Shown here one piece after another: positions 31,963-41,221 of a stretch of 64,000 nt of DNA. The notes beneath the pieces are model-generated. The model made no database searches. It saw nothing but the letters and a program-made list of their open reading frames with translations, and had not been told where the DNA came from. The position numbers were made by a program, and so were the translations under genes. This stretch comes from Actinomycetes bacterium (GTDB taxonomy: Bacteria > Actinomycetota > Actinomycetes > Propionibacteriales > Nocardioidaceae), in NCBI GenBank assembly GCA_023417775.1, contig JAEZEJ010000062.1:1-64000 (forward strand), written 5' to 3'. Position 1 is the stretch's first letter. Each line of letters begins with the position of its first letter.

Positions 31963-33645
31963 TCAGCGGCGCAGCTCGGTGAACGCCACCTCGATGTCCT
32001 CGCCCGCGATCTCGATGAGCTCGGTCGTGTCGGGCTCGGCATGCGCATCGGCGAAGATGCGACCGTCGCGGACACGGGCCGCCCGCTCCACCAGATTGCG
32101 CACGAAACGCGCATTGCCGAAGGTATCGGACGTGAACTCACCCGCCTCCTCCATCGCGGTCAGCAGTCGTCGGGTGACCTCCTGGGCGTCGTCGCGCAGC
32201 CGGTTGCCGCTGCCATCGGCCATGAGGGTCGCGATGTCCACCAGCTCGTCGGGCGAGTAGACCGCGAAGTCGATCGTGGTGGTGAACCGCGACCGCAGTC
32301 CCGGGTTGGAGTCCAGGAAGCTCTCCATCGGCTCGGGATAGCCCGCCACGATCACCACCAGCCGATCGCGATCGTCCTCCATCCGCTTCAGCAGCGTGTC
32401 GATGGCCTCCTTGCCGAAGGGATCGCCATCGGTGAACCCGCGCGTCTGCAGCGCATAGGCCTCGTCGATGAAGAGCACCCCGCCCATCGCACTGTCGATC
32501 AGCGCACTCGTGCGGGCGACGGTGTGACCGTGGTACTCCCCCACCATCGACGACCGATCGGCCTCCACGAGATGCCCCTGCTCCAACACGCCCAGCGCGG
32601 CGTACAGCCGGCCGATCAGCCGTGCGATCGTCGTCTTGCCCGTACCGGGTGGACCGGCGAAGACATAGTGCTCGGTCAGCCGTCCAGCCCGGAGACCTGC
32701 CCGCTCGCGCGCGAGGTTCGCACGGACCTGCGCGAGCAGCGACCGGACCTGCTTCTTCACCTGCTCCTGGCCGACCTGGCTGTCGAGCTCGGCGAGCACC
32801 TCGTCGACGACGTCCGAGCCCGAGGGCTCCCGATCGGCGGCGGCCGGGGACTCCTCGACCTGCGACTCGGGTCCGTCGACGGCTCGCTCCCCCGCCGCGG
32901 CGACCGGCTCGTCATCCGCCGACAACTCCGCGCGCAGCATCTCCAGCTTCGGGTTCTCCCCCAGCCCGAGCTGGAAGAGCCGCTGCGCCTCCCCCTCGTC
33001 CCCGTCGCGTCTCGCCAGCAGGCCGAGGAAGTAGTGCGCCTCCCCGTGCGCCAACGGCAGATGCTGCTGCGTCAACACGGCCTCGAGGTGCTGCCGGGCG
33101 GGAGCGGGAGCACCGAGCAGGATCAACGCGGCCGCGCTCATGATCCGCGCCTCGACCTCGAGGAAGGCGTCCCGGCCGATCACCCCCCGGGACAGCGCGA
33201 CGACATCGTCCCACTGCCCGCGATAATTGGCGACGCGCGCACGGAGGAACTGTCCCGCGACGACATCGGGCGCGACCCAGCGCAGGGCCGAGTCCGCCGC
33301 ATCCAGCTCCTCACGCATCAGATGGTCCGCGGCCACCGCACACCACAGGTCGGCGGGCCCGCTGAGCCCCAACGAGACATAGACCCCGATGTCGAAGCGC
33401 GCCCCGAAGTCGACCGCGAGGCGCTCGCGCTCCTGGCCGAAGCGAGCGTGATGCCCCACCATCTGCCGCAACGCCTCCGGGCGCGCCTCCTCGTCCAGCG
33501 CGTAGACGCCCAGCCAGGCGTCCGCCATCGACGGATCGCGGTCCACGGCACTCCGGAACGCCTCCAGAGCCCGCGCGCGATCTCCGCGATGGAATTCGCG
33601 CACGCCTGTCTGCCATGCACCCCGTGCGAACGCCGATAGCCTCAT
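31963..33645 (-). CDS. EccA-type AAA+ ATPase with TPR-like N-terminal domain
   Basis: The 560-residue protein resembles EccA of type VII secretion. Residues 1-240 are TPR-like helical repeats (FHRGDRARALEAFRSAVDRDP, AHYFLGLLARRDGDEGEAQRLF), followed by an acidic linker of about 50 residues. A CbxX/CfqX-type AAA domain carries Walker A GPPGTGKTTIARL, Walker B GGVLFIDEAYAL and the arginine-finger region NPGLRSRFTTTIDF. EccA proteins remodel substrates or chaperones of ESX systems. No eccB-E, esx or PE/PPE genes are in the window, so this is an orphan copy. ATG 33645 is the only start consistent with the TPR domain. Confidence 0.85.
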   Translation of the reverse strand: MRLSAFARGAWQTGVREFHRGDRARALEAFRSAVDRDPSMADAWLGVYALDEEARPEALRQMVGHHARFGQERERLAVDFGARFDIGVYVSLGLSGPADLWCAVAADHLMREELDAADSALRWVAPDVVAGQFLRARVANYRGQWDDVVALSRGVIGRDAFLEVEARIMSAAALILLGAPAPARQHLEAVLTQQHLPLAHGEAHYFLGLLARRDGDEGEAQRLFQLGLGENPKLEMLRAELSADDEPVAAAGERAVDGPESQVEESPAAADREPSGSDVVDEVLAELDSQVGQEQVKKQVRSLLAQVRANLARERAGLRAGRLTEHYVFAGPPGTGKTTIARLIGRLYAALGVLEQGHLVEADRSSMVGEYHGHTVARTSALIDSAMGGVLFIDEAYALQTRGFTDGDPFGKEAIDTLLKRMEDDRDRLVVIVAGYPEPMESFLDSNPGLRSRFTTTIDFAVYSPDELVDIATLMADGSGNRLRDDAQEVTRRLLTAMEEAGEFTSDTFGNARFVRNLVERAARVRDGRIFADAHAEPDTTELIEIAGEDIEVAFTELRR

Positions 33646-33700
33646 GGCGCCTCCTCTGCGAACCGGCTCTGGACATCTGTCTTACCAGTAGGGTCGTCAC

Positions 33701-34162
33701 ATGAGCGAGGACCGTGCCGTCGGAGCACTCGAAGCAGCCGGGATCGCCTACACGATCACCCGGCACGGGCCCGTCTCCTCGCTGGAGGAGGCCGCCCGCG
33801 CCCGCGGGGTCGAGCCGCGCTCGATCGTCAAGACCCTCGTCGTCCGCCGCGCCGATGACGACTATCTCTTCGTCCTCGTCCCCGGCGACCGGCAGATCAG
33901 CTGGCCGAAGCTCCGCTCCCTGCTCGGCGTCTCCCGCCTGTCGATGCCTCATCAGGACACCGCCCGCGAGGTCACCGGCTACGAGCGCGGCACCATCACG
34001 CCCTTCGGCTCGACCCACCCGTGGCCCGTCATCGCCGATGCCGGGGTGACGGGGACCGTGTCGATCGGCGCCGGCGCCCACGGGATCGCAGCCACCGTGG
34101 ACGCCCACGCGATGATCGAGGTGCTCGGCGCTCAGGTCGCCGACGTCACCGAGCCGCTCTGA
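33701..34162 (+). CDS. YbaK/EbsC-family aminoacyl-tRNA deacylase
   Basis: The 153-residue single-domain YbaK protein shows VKTLVVRRADDDYLFVLVPGDRQISWPKLR, with the catalytic Lys in the first part, and the GxxPFG segment (TPFGSTHPWPVIAD). These proteins hydrolyse mischarged Cys-tRNA(Pro) or related aminoacyl-tRNAs. The 3' end overlaps the convergent RND transporter gene by 31 bases. Confidence 0.87.
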   Translation: MSEDRAVGALEAAGIAYTITRHGPVSSLEEAARARGVEPRSIVKTLVVRRADDDYLFVLVPGDRQISWPKLRSLLGVSRLSMPHQDTAREVTGYERGTITPFGSTHPWPVIADAGVTGTVSIGAGAHGIAATVDAHAMIEVLGAQVADVTEPL

Positions 34163-37100
34163 CGCCGCCGCGTGACACGGTCGCGCAGCCGCTCCACCAG
34201 CAGGTAGAGCACCGGCACGAGCACGAGCGTCAGCAGCGTCGAGGTCACCAGGCCGCCGATGACCACGATCGCCAGCGGCTGGGAGATGAATGCGCTGCCG
34301 CCGGTCAGCCCGAAGGCCATCGGCGTCAGTGCGCCGATCGTCGCGAGCGATGTCATGAGGATCGGCCGCAGGCGATGCCGCGCGCCTTCCTCCACCGCCG
34401 CCCGCGCATCGAGACCCTGCTCGCGATACTGGTTGACCAGGTCGATCAGCACGATCGCATTGGTGACCACGATGCCGATCAACATCAGCATGCCGATCAG
34501 CGATGGCACGCCCAGCGGGATCCCGGTCGCGACCAGCAGGCCGATCGAGCCGGTCGCGGCGAAGGGGATCGACACCAGCAGGATGAGCGGCTGCACCAAC
34601 GAGCGGAAGGTGCCCACCATGATCAGGTAGACGATCAGCACCGCGAGCAGGAGCGCCAGACCCAGCTGCGCGAAGGCCTCGTCCTGGTCCGCCGCCACGC
34701 CACCGATGGTCGCCTCGGCGCCGTCGGGCAGATCGAGCCCGTCGATCGCCGACTGCAACGACGTGGTCACCGAGCCGAGATCGTCGCTCTCCGGCGTGGT
34801 CGACACGGTGATCGAGCGATCGCCGTCCAGGCGCGTCACCGTCGTCGGCACCAGCACCTCCTCGACATTCGCGACCTGACCGAGGGTGACACCTGGCCCC
34901 AGCGGCGTCTGCTGCAATGCCTCCACGCCCTGCGGTGCCTCGCCCATCGCGAGGACGGCGTCACGACGCTCGCCGTCGAGCACGACGCTGCCCAGCGGCA
35001 CCGGCTGCAGCGCGCTGGCGACGATGCCCGCCAGCGCCGTCTCGTCGAGACCCGCCTGCGCGGCAGCCGCCTGATCGAGGGTCACCGAGACGACCGGCTG
35101 CTCCCCCGATGCATTGGACGTGACGTCCTCGGCACCGTCGATGTCCTGCACCGCCTCGAGCACCTGGTCGCCGGCCTGCTCCAAGGTCTCGGGATCGTCC
35201 GCGGTGACCACGACATCGAGGCTCGAGCCGAAGCCGCCCGTCGCATCGAGTGTCACGCGCCCGACATCGTCGAGACCGTCGATCGCCTCGCGGATCCGTC
35301 CGTGCAGCGCCTCCTGGTCGACGTCCTCGTCGGTCGTGACCGAGAACGAGGCGTCGCTGGATCCGGCGATCGCCATGATGCCCTCGCCGCCACCGACCGT
35401 CGTCTGCACGGTCTCGACGCCCTCCACGTCGGCCAGCGCCTCCTCGACCTGCGTCGCGGCCTCGTCCTGGCGCGCGAGCGAGGCACCCGGCTCGAGCTCC
35501 TGGGTGATCGCGACCGTGTTCTGTCCGGTGTCGCCGAGGAAGTTCGTCTTCAGCAACGGGGTCAGCGCGACGGTGCCGACGAGGATCGCCACTGCCACCA
35601 CGAGGGTGATGAAGGGGTGCGCATTCGTGCGATGCAGGATCGGCAGGTACAGCCGCTGCAGGAAGCCGTCGCGCTCCTCGTCCTCGATCTCCTCCATCGT
35701 CTTCGGCTGCGCGACCGGCTTGAGGAACCAGCCCGCGATGACCGGCACGATGGTCAGCGCCACCACGAGCGAGGCGATCAGCGCGAGCGAGACGGTCAGC
35801 GCGAAGGGCCGGAAGAGCTCGCCCACCTGCCCGCCGACGACCGCGATCGGCAGGAAGACGGCCGCGGTGGCCAGCGTGGCCGAGGTGATCGCCCCCGCGA
35901 CCTCCTTCACGCCCGTGATGATCGCCTCGTATTTCGGCCTGCCATAGGACAGATGTCGTTTGATGTTCTCGATGACGACGATCGAGTCGTCCACGACACG
36001 GCCGATGGCGACCGTGAGCGCCCCGAGCGTCAGGATGTTGAGCGAGTAGCCCCCGACGTACAGGCCGATGAAGGCCAGCAGCAGCGACAACGGGATCGAG
36101 ATCGCGGTGACCAGCGTCGAACGCAGCGACAGCAGGAAGATCAAGATGACGACGATCGCGAACACCAGGCCGAGCGCACCCTCGACGGTCAGGTCCTCGA
36201 CGGACTTCTCGATGAACGGGGCCTGATCGAAGACGACGTCCACGCTCGCGCCGTTGCCGACGGCGCTCTCGATATCGCCGAAGACGTCCTGCACCTGGTG
36301 GGAGATGTCGACGGTGTTGCCGTCCGGGGTCTTGGTGATGCCGATCGAGATGCTCGGGCGGCCGTCGGTGCGCGAGATCGAGGAGGCCGCGGCGTCGTCG
36401 ATCGAGACATCGGCGACCTGTCCCAACGTGGTGGGCTGTTGCGCGCCGACCATCGGCAGCGCCGTGAGGTCCTCGATGCCGGTGAACTGCGTTCCCACCT
36501 GCACCGTCAACGCCGAGTCGCCGTCGGTGAGCGTGCCGGCCGGCACGAGCGCGCCATTGTTCTCCAGGGTCGTGCCGATCGCCTGCGTGTCCAGGCCCGC
36601 CGCGGCGAGCGCCTCCTGGTTCGGCGCGATCCGCACCTGCTGCGTGGGCGCACCCGAGACCGTCACCTCGCGCACCCCGTCGAGATCGGACAGGACCGGC
36701 ACGACCTCGTCCTGGACGCTCGCCGAGAGCGTCGACAGGTCGTCATCGCTGGCCACCGACAGCTGGATCACGGGGAAGTCGTCGACGCTGCCGGCGAACA
36801 CCTCGGGTGCCGCATCATCGGGCAGGCCGGCGGTCGGACCGTTGAGCCGATTGGTGAGGTCCTGACGCGCCTGCCCGAGATCCGTGCCGTAGTCGAGCTC
36901 GACCAGCACGGTCGAGACACCGCTGCTCGAGGTCGCATTGGTGGCGGCGACGCCGCCGACCGCCCGGACAGCCGTCTCGACCGGCTCGGTGATCTGCTGA
37001 TCGATGACCTCCGGCGACGAGCCCGGGTCGGTCGTGACGACCGCCATGACCGGCAACTGCAGCGACGGGATCAGTTCCAGCTTGAGGCTGGTCAGCGACA

Positions 37101-37182
37101 CGAAGCCGAAGATGGCGACGATCACCGTCGACAGGCCGACGAAGGCACGATTGCGCAGGCTGAACCGAGCGAGAAGAGACAC
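34132..37182 (-). CDS. RND-family efflux transporter permease (HAE1/AcrB-like)
   Basis: The 1016-residue transporter has the RND layout: one N-terminal helix (RNRAFVGLSTVIVAIFGFVSL), a large extracytoplasmic loop, six helices from about 330 to 530, a second loop and a final helix bundle. The proton-relay segment GRVVDDSIVVIENI retains the paired Asp in helix four, and the GTFRSLVQPLILLVSIP and MLIGIVVTNAIVLIDL signatures are present. It would export hydrophobic compounds by proton antiport. No membrane-fusion partner is next to it, as is common for actinobacterial members. It is divergent from a MarR gene with an operator between them. Confidence 0.92.
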   Translation of the reverse strand: MSLLARFSLRNRAFVGLSTVIVAIFGFVSLTSLKLELIPSLQLPVMAVVTTDPGSSPEVIDQQITEPVETAVRAVGGVAATNATSSSGVSTVLVELDYGTDLGQARQDLTNRLNGPTAGLPDDAAPEVFAGSVDDFPVIQLSVASDDDLSTLSASVQDEVVPVLSDLDGVREVTVSGAPTQQVRIAPNQEALAAAGLDTQAIGTTLENNGALVPAGTLTDGDSALTVQVGTQFTGIEDLTALPMVGAQQPTTLGQVADVSIDDAAASSISRTDGRPSISIGITKTPDGNTVDISHQVQDVFGDIESAVGNGASVDVVFDQAPFIEKSVEDLTVEGALGLVFAIVVILIFLLSLRSTLVTAISIPLSLLLAFIGLYVGGYSLNILTLGALTVAIGRVVDDSIVVIENIKRHLSYGRPKYEAIITGVKEVAGAITSATLATAAVFLPIAVVGGQVGELFRPFALTVSLALIASLVVALTIVPVIAGWFLKPVAQPKTMEEIEDEERDGFLQRLYLPILHRTNAHPFITLVVAVAILVGTVALTPLLKTNFLGDTGQNTVAITQELEPGASLARQDEAATQVEEALADVEGVETVQTTVGGGEGIMAIAGSSDASFSVTTDEDVDQEALHGRIREAIDGLDDVGRVTLDATGGFGSSLDVVVTADDPETLEQAGDQVLEAVQDIDGAEDVTSNASGEQPVVSVTLDQAAAAQAGLDETALAGIVASALQPVPLGSVVLDGERRDAVLAMGEAPQGVEALQQTPLGPGVTLGQVANVEEVLVPTTVTRLDGDRSITVSTTPESDDLGSVTTSLQSAIDGLDLPDGAEATIGGVAADQDEAFAQLGLALLLAVLIVYLIMVGTFRSLVQPLILLVSIPFAATGSIGLLVATGIPLGVPSLIGMLMLIGIVVTNAIVLIDLVNQYREQGLDARAAVEEGARHRLRPILMTSLATIGALTPMAFGLTGGSAFISQPLAIVVIGGLVTSTLLTLVLVPVLYLLVERLRDRVTRRRQSGSVTSAT

Positions 37183-37194
37183 GGTGCTCCTAGA

Positions 37195-37217
37195 ATAGTT
37201 AGCGTCGGACTAACTAT
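37195..37217. promoter_or_regulatory. Putative MarR operator
   Basis: ATAGTTAG (37195-37202) and CTAACTAT (37210-37217) form perfect eight-base arms around seven bases in the 49-base space between the divergent RND and marR genes. MarR dimers bind such sites and are released by ligands, so it probably controls both genes. Confidence 0.75.
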
Positions 37218-37231
37218 GACAGGAGCGATCA

Positions 37232-37666
37232 ATGACCGAGCGTGAGGATCTGGTGGCGACGCTGGCCTCCGATCAGCTGACGATCGCGATGTTCCTCGTC
37301 CGCCGGGACCAGACCGCCCGCACCCTGCCGACCCAGCAGCTCAACACCCTCTTCGTCATCCGCGCCCTGGAGACCCCCACCGCGCATGAGGTCGCCGACC
37401 GACTGGGCGTCAGCGCGGCGACGGTATCGGGCCTGCTGAGCCGCCTCTCCGACCGGGGCTATATCGAGCGGCGCGTCTCCCCCGCCGATGGTCGCGCGCG
37501 CATCGTCGTCATCACGGACGAGGGTGAACGCCTCCTGCAGGAGATGCTCACCCTCGCCCACGATGCCAATCGCGATCTGCTCGACTCCCTCGGCCTGGAG
37601 GATCTGCGAGCCCTCGTCCGCGGCACCACCGCGCTACGCCACGCCGCCGAGCGACTCGACACATGA
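37232..37666 (+). CDS. MarR-family transcriptional regulator
   Basis: The 144-residue regulator has a winged helix: TAHEVADRLGVSAATVSGLLSRLSDRGYIERRVSPADGRARIVVITDEG. This contains the recognition helix and the DxR wing typical of MarR proteins. GGAG precedes the ATG by about seven bases. It is divergent from the RND pump and is its likely ligand-responsive repressor. Confidence 0.92.
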   Translation: MTEREDLVATLASDQLTIAMFLVRRDQTARTLPTQQLNTLFVIRALETPTAHEVADRLGVSAATVSGLLSRLSDRGYIERRVSPADGRARIVVITDEGERLLQEMLTLAHDANRDLLDSLGLEDLRALVRGTTALRHAAERLDT

Positions 37667-37669
37667 GAA

Positions 37670-37719
37670 TGGCCGGTCGCGACCCCGTCCGATACCTCGA
37701 GACGGGCCGCGACCGGCCA
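37670..37719. terminator. Bidirectional terminator hairpin
   Basis: TGGCCGGTCGCG (37670-37681) pairs with CGCGACCGGCCA (37708-37719), and the loop contains a second CCCGTC/GACGGG pairing. It separates the convergent marR and UPF0182 genes. Confidence 0.75.
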
Positions 37720-37733
37720 GACATCGCCCGCGG

Positions 37734-40652
37734 TCAGTTGCCGAGCGCCTGCTCGGCCTGCTCGATCGCATCGGCCATCTGATTGATGCGCTGCTGGTAC
37801 AGCGCCAGATCGCCATCGGACAGCGCCTGCTGAGCCTCGTCGTAGTACTGCGAGGCCTGTCCGAGCAGCTCGGCCGGAGTGGCATCGCCGGACGGCTCCT
37901 CGGTCTCGCCGCCACCGTCCTCGGCGGGCTCCTCCACCTCGTCCTCCGGCGGCGGGGCCGCGCCCTCTTCCAGACCGAGCGCCGCGCGCAAGGCCTCGTC
38001 GAGGGTCGTGCCGATGCCGACATCCTCGCCGAAGGAGGCGATGATGTACTGCAACACGGGATACGAGCCCTCGGCCTGGGACCGCTGGATGTACACCGGC
38101 TGGACGTACAGCATCGCCCCGCCGACCGGGAGGGTCAGCAGATTGCCGCGCAGGATCCGGGCATTCGAGGCCTGCTCGAAGGGCAGCAGCGTCTGCGTCA
38201 CCTGGTTGTCGGCCTGGATCGCCGCGGCGATCTGGTTGGGGCCGCCGACCCGGGTGTCGCTCGGCAGCTCCAGGATCTGCAGCTTGCCGAAGTTCTCCTC
38301 GTCCGCCGACTCGGAGTTGACCGACATGAATGCCGCCAGGTTCTCGCGGTTATTGGGCAGATAGACGCTGGTCAGCGAGAACTGCGGGTCCTCCTGCTCC
38401 GGACGCGAGGTGGTCAGGTAGTAGGGGGGCTGCAGCGTGCCGTTGCCGCTCGACGGGTCCTCCGGCACACGCCAGCGCTCACCGTCCTCGTAGAAGGTCT
38501 GCGAGTCGTTGACGTGGTACCGGGTCAGCACATCGCGCTGGACCTTGAAGAGGTCGACCGGGTAGCGCAGGTGGCGCATCAGGTCCTCGGAGATCTCGCT
38601 CTTGGGCTGCACCGAGTCGGGGAACGCATTGGACCAGGTCTCCAGCACCGGGTCGTTCTCATCCCAGGCGTACAGATCGACCGTGCCGTCGTAGGCATCG
38701 ACGACCGCCTTGACCGAGTTGCGCATGTAGTTGACCTGGTCGGTCGGCAGCGCCGCCTGCGCGGCGGTCTGCGTCAGCGTGTCCGAGGTCGCCTCGCGCA
38801 GCGAGCGGTGCTGGCTGTACGGGTAGTCGTTGCTGGTGGTGTAACCGTCGGCGATCCACACGACGCGGCCATCGACGACCGCCGGGTAGACATCGCCGTC
38901 GACCGTCAGCCACGGGGCGACCTTCTGGACGCGCTCGCGCGGATCGCGGTCGTAGAGGATCTTGGAGTTCTCGTTGACGCGATCGGACAGGATGATATTC
39001 GGCTCGGCGAACTTCAGCGCGTAGAGCGCCTTGTTGAAGATATTGCCGACCGGGACGCCACCCTCGCCGTCGTAGGTATTGGCGGTGGCGTTCTCGGCGC
39101 CGTCCTCGTCGTCACCGCTGCCGCCAGAGCCGCGGGGGATGTCGACCTCGATCGGATCGGCGCCCTCCGGCCGACCGACGATGGAGTACTCCGGCGAGTT
39201 CTCGCCGAAGTAGATGCGCGGCGGGATCTCGAAGTCGAGCTCGCCGGTGGGCGGGATGTCGCGCGCCACCCACACCGGCTCACCCTGCGGGCCGCGCTCA
39301 TTGCCGTAGGCCGCGATGACGCCGTAGCCGTGGGTGTAGACGGTGTGGTCATTGGACCACGTGCGCTGCGAGTCCTGCAGACCCTCCAGGCTGACCTCGC
39401 GCGCGGCGATGACGACGTCGCGCGGCTGGTCCTCGCCGTCGAGCACATAGCGGTCGACGTCGAGCGTCTCATTGACCGTGTAGTAGCCGCGCACCTGCTG
39501 CAGCTGCTGGAAGGCCGGCGAGACCAGCGTGGGGTCGATCAGTCGCGAGCTGACCCGCGACTCGGCGGTCGCGTTGAGCTCCTCGGCCGACAGCTCGGTG
39601 GTCGCCGAATAGGGCAGCACCTCGACATCGGACACCCCATAGGCGTCACGTGTCGCCTCGATATTGCGGGCGATGTACGGGTCCTCGCGGTCGGCCTCGG
39701 AGGGGCTGACCTGGAACTGCTGCATGAACGCCGGCCAAAGACCGCCGATGAGCACCGAGGCGACGATGAGTCCACCGAGGCCGATCGCCGGGAGCGTCCA
39801 GCCCTTCAGGAAGATCGAGGAGAAGAACAGCAGCGCGCAGATGATCGCGACGACGATGAGGATGTTCTTGCTCGGGATCCGCGCGTTGATGTCGGTATAC
39901 GTTCCGCCGTCGACCACACCGCCGCTGGCGGTCAGATAGGCGAAGCGGTCGAACCAGTACTGCAGCGCCTTGACGAGCACGGCCACACCGGCGAGCACCG
40001 CGATCTGGATCTGCGCGCCGCGGGTGAAGTTCAGCCCGCGCCCGGCGAAGCGGATACCTCCGTAGACGTACTGCACGAAGGCGGTGACCACGAGGCTGAC
40101 GATGAGCATCGTGAACGCGAAGGATGCGAGGAACTGCCACCACGGCAGGTCGAAGGTGAAGAAGCCGATGTCCCGGCCGAACTGCGGATCGGTCTGCCCG
40201 AAGGACGTGCCGTGCCACCACTGCAGGAAGGTCTGCCACCGCGACTGCCCGACGACGCCGGCGAAGATGCCGATGACCACCGCGACGACGATGAACGCGC
40301 CCCGGCGCACGGGGGCCAGGGCGAAGCGATAGCGGGCGGCCGGATCGTCGCGCCGGAGCAGATGCGGCTCGGCGCGCGTGCGATAGGCGATGAAGAGGTT
40401 GAGCGCGATGAACGCGCCGATCACGAGCGCGAAGACGACGAAGAGCCCGGAGCGCGTCAGGATGACGGTCGTGAAGACATGGGAGAAGTCGAGTGACTTG
40501 AACCAGAGGCGGTTCGTCCACACATTCGTGAACACGCTGGCAGCGACAACGAGCGCGGCCAGCGTGATGAGGGTGGGGACGAGCACCTTTCGGCGCCGGT
40601 CGGGCGGCTCAGGGGCCGGCTGTGGACGGGGGGCACCGAAGATGTCGCTCAC
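37734..40652 (-). CDS. UPF0182 family membrane protein
   Basis: This large protein of 972 residues has a cytoplasmic N-terminus, about seven membrane helices in the first 300 residues (LVPTLITLAALVVAASVF, SGLFVVFALVIGAFIALNLF, RRGAFIVVAVVIGIFAGVVG and others), then a long extracytoplasmic region. The C-terminus has an acidic low-complexity stretch (EEGAAPPPEDEVEEPAEDGGGE) and a coiled helix. It corresponds to the Rv3193c family, which is present across actinobacteria with unknown function. It is followed by the PPA1309 and YlbL-type genes on the same strand. Confidence 0.92.
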   Translation of the reverse strand: MSDIFGAPRPQPAPEPPDRRRKVLVPTLITLAALVVAASVFTNVWTNRLWFKSLDFSHVFTTVILTRSGLFVVFALVIGAFIALNLFIAYRTRAEPHLLRRDDPAARYRFALAPVRRGAFIVVAVVIGIFAGVVGQSRWQTFLQWWHGTSFGQTDPQFGRDIGFFTFDLPWWQFLASFAFTMLIVSLVVTAFVQYVYGGIRFAGRGLNFTRGAQIQIAVLAGVAVLVKALQYWFDRFAYLTASGGVVDGGTYTDINARIPSKNILIVVAIICALLFFSSIFLKGWTLPAIGLGGLIVASVLIGGLWPAFMQQFQVSPSEADREDPYIARNIEATRDAYGVSDVEVLPYSATTELSAEELNATAESRVSSRLIDPTLVSPAFQQLQQVRGYYTVNETLDVDRYVLDGEDQPRDVVIAAREVSLEGLQDSQRTWSNDHTVYTHGYGVIAAYGNERGPQGEPVWVARDIPPTGELDFEIPPRIYFGENSPEYSIVGRPEGADPIEVDIPRGSGGSGDDEDGAENATANTYDGEGGVPVGNIFNKALYALKFAEPNIILSDRVNENSKILYDRDPRERVQKVAPWLTVDGDVYPAVVDGRVVWIADGYTTSNDYPYSQHRSLREATSDTLTQTAAQAALPTDQVNYMRNSVKAVVDAYDGTVDLYAWDENDPVLETWSNAFPDSVQPKSEISEDLMRHLRYPVDLFKVQRDVLTRYHVNDSQTFYEDGERWRVPEDPSSGNGTLQPPYYLTTSRPEQEDPQFSLTSVYLPNNRENLAAFMSVNSESADEENFGKLQILELPSDTRVGGPNQIAAAIQADNQVTQTLLPFEQASNARILRGNLLTLPVGGAMLYVQPVYIQRSQAEGSYPVLQYIIASFGEDVGIGTTLDEALRAALGLEEGAAPPPEDEVEEPAEDGGGETEEPSGDATPAELLGQASQYYDEAQQALSDGDLALYQQRINQMADAIEQAEQALGN

Positions 40653-40714
40653 AGTTCTCCTGGGTCATGTCACGGCATGGCCGATGGCAGCCTCATCCTA
40701 CCCAGTGACTCCAA

Positions 40715-41221
40715 TCACGACATGCTCGCGTTCAGCAGCTCGACGAGCCCGGGAACGAGGTCCGGTCCTTCCAGCAGCGGCGGGTCCTCGCCATCGCGAG
40801 CCCGCACCCCCGTATGAGCGCTGCCGTCGCGCAGCACCGCGGCGATGATGCGCACCTCCTGGCGGTCCGGGTGGGAGGCGACATGCGCGGCGAGCTGTTC
40901 GGGGTCCTCGGGAAGCTCCGCCTCCGCGGACGGCGGCAGCATCACCCGCTCGACGACGACGGCGCACCCCTCGACCGCATCGGGCCACATGATCGTCGGC
41001 AGGATGTCCTCGATCGGGCGCTCGACGCCCATCTCCTCCTGCTCGATCGGCGTGTAGTCGCCGTCGAGCTGATCGGCCAGCTCCGCATGAGACGCCCGCA
41101 GCTGCTCGGTCGGGACGAGGGCGAACAGCCGCGGGGGCTGGTCCCATCCGGCCTGCGCCACGTGACGCTCGACATCGAGGGCCGCCTGCCGCAGGGGCGA
41201 GTCGGGGGCTACTTCGAGCAT
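40715..41221 (-). CDS. PPA1309 family protein
   Basis: This soluble acidic protein of 168 residues belongs to a family of unknown function regularly found between ylbL-type and UPF0182 genes in actinobacteria. Recognisable segments are GWDQPPRLFALVPTEQL, PTIMWPDAVEGCAVVVERVMLP and AAVLRDGSAHTGVRARD. Its start overlaps the protease gene by 13 bases, so expression is coupled. No catalytic motif is visible. Confidence 0.82.
   Translation of the reverse strand: MLEVAPDSPLRQAALDVERHVAQAGWDQPPRLFALVPTEQLRASHAELADQLDGDYTPIEQEEMGVERPIEDILPTIMWPDAVEGCAVVVERVMLPPSAEAELPEDPEQLAAHVASHPDRQEVRIIAAVLRDGSAHTGVRARDGEDPPLLEGPDLVPGLVELLNASMS

Noticed and set aside
34021..37245. 1074-residue open frame on the plus strand, Arg/His/Asp-rich
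   Set aside because: It is the exact antisense of the RND transporter, has low-complexity composition typical of antisense frames in GC-rich DNA, and no motifs or ribosome-binding site.
37488..40496. 1002-residue open frame on the plus strand
   Set aside because: Antisense of the UPF0182 gene; composition is biased and there is no recognisable domain.
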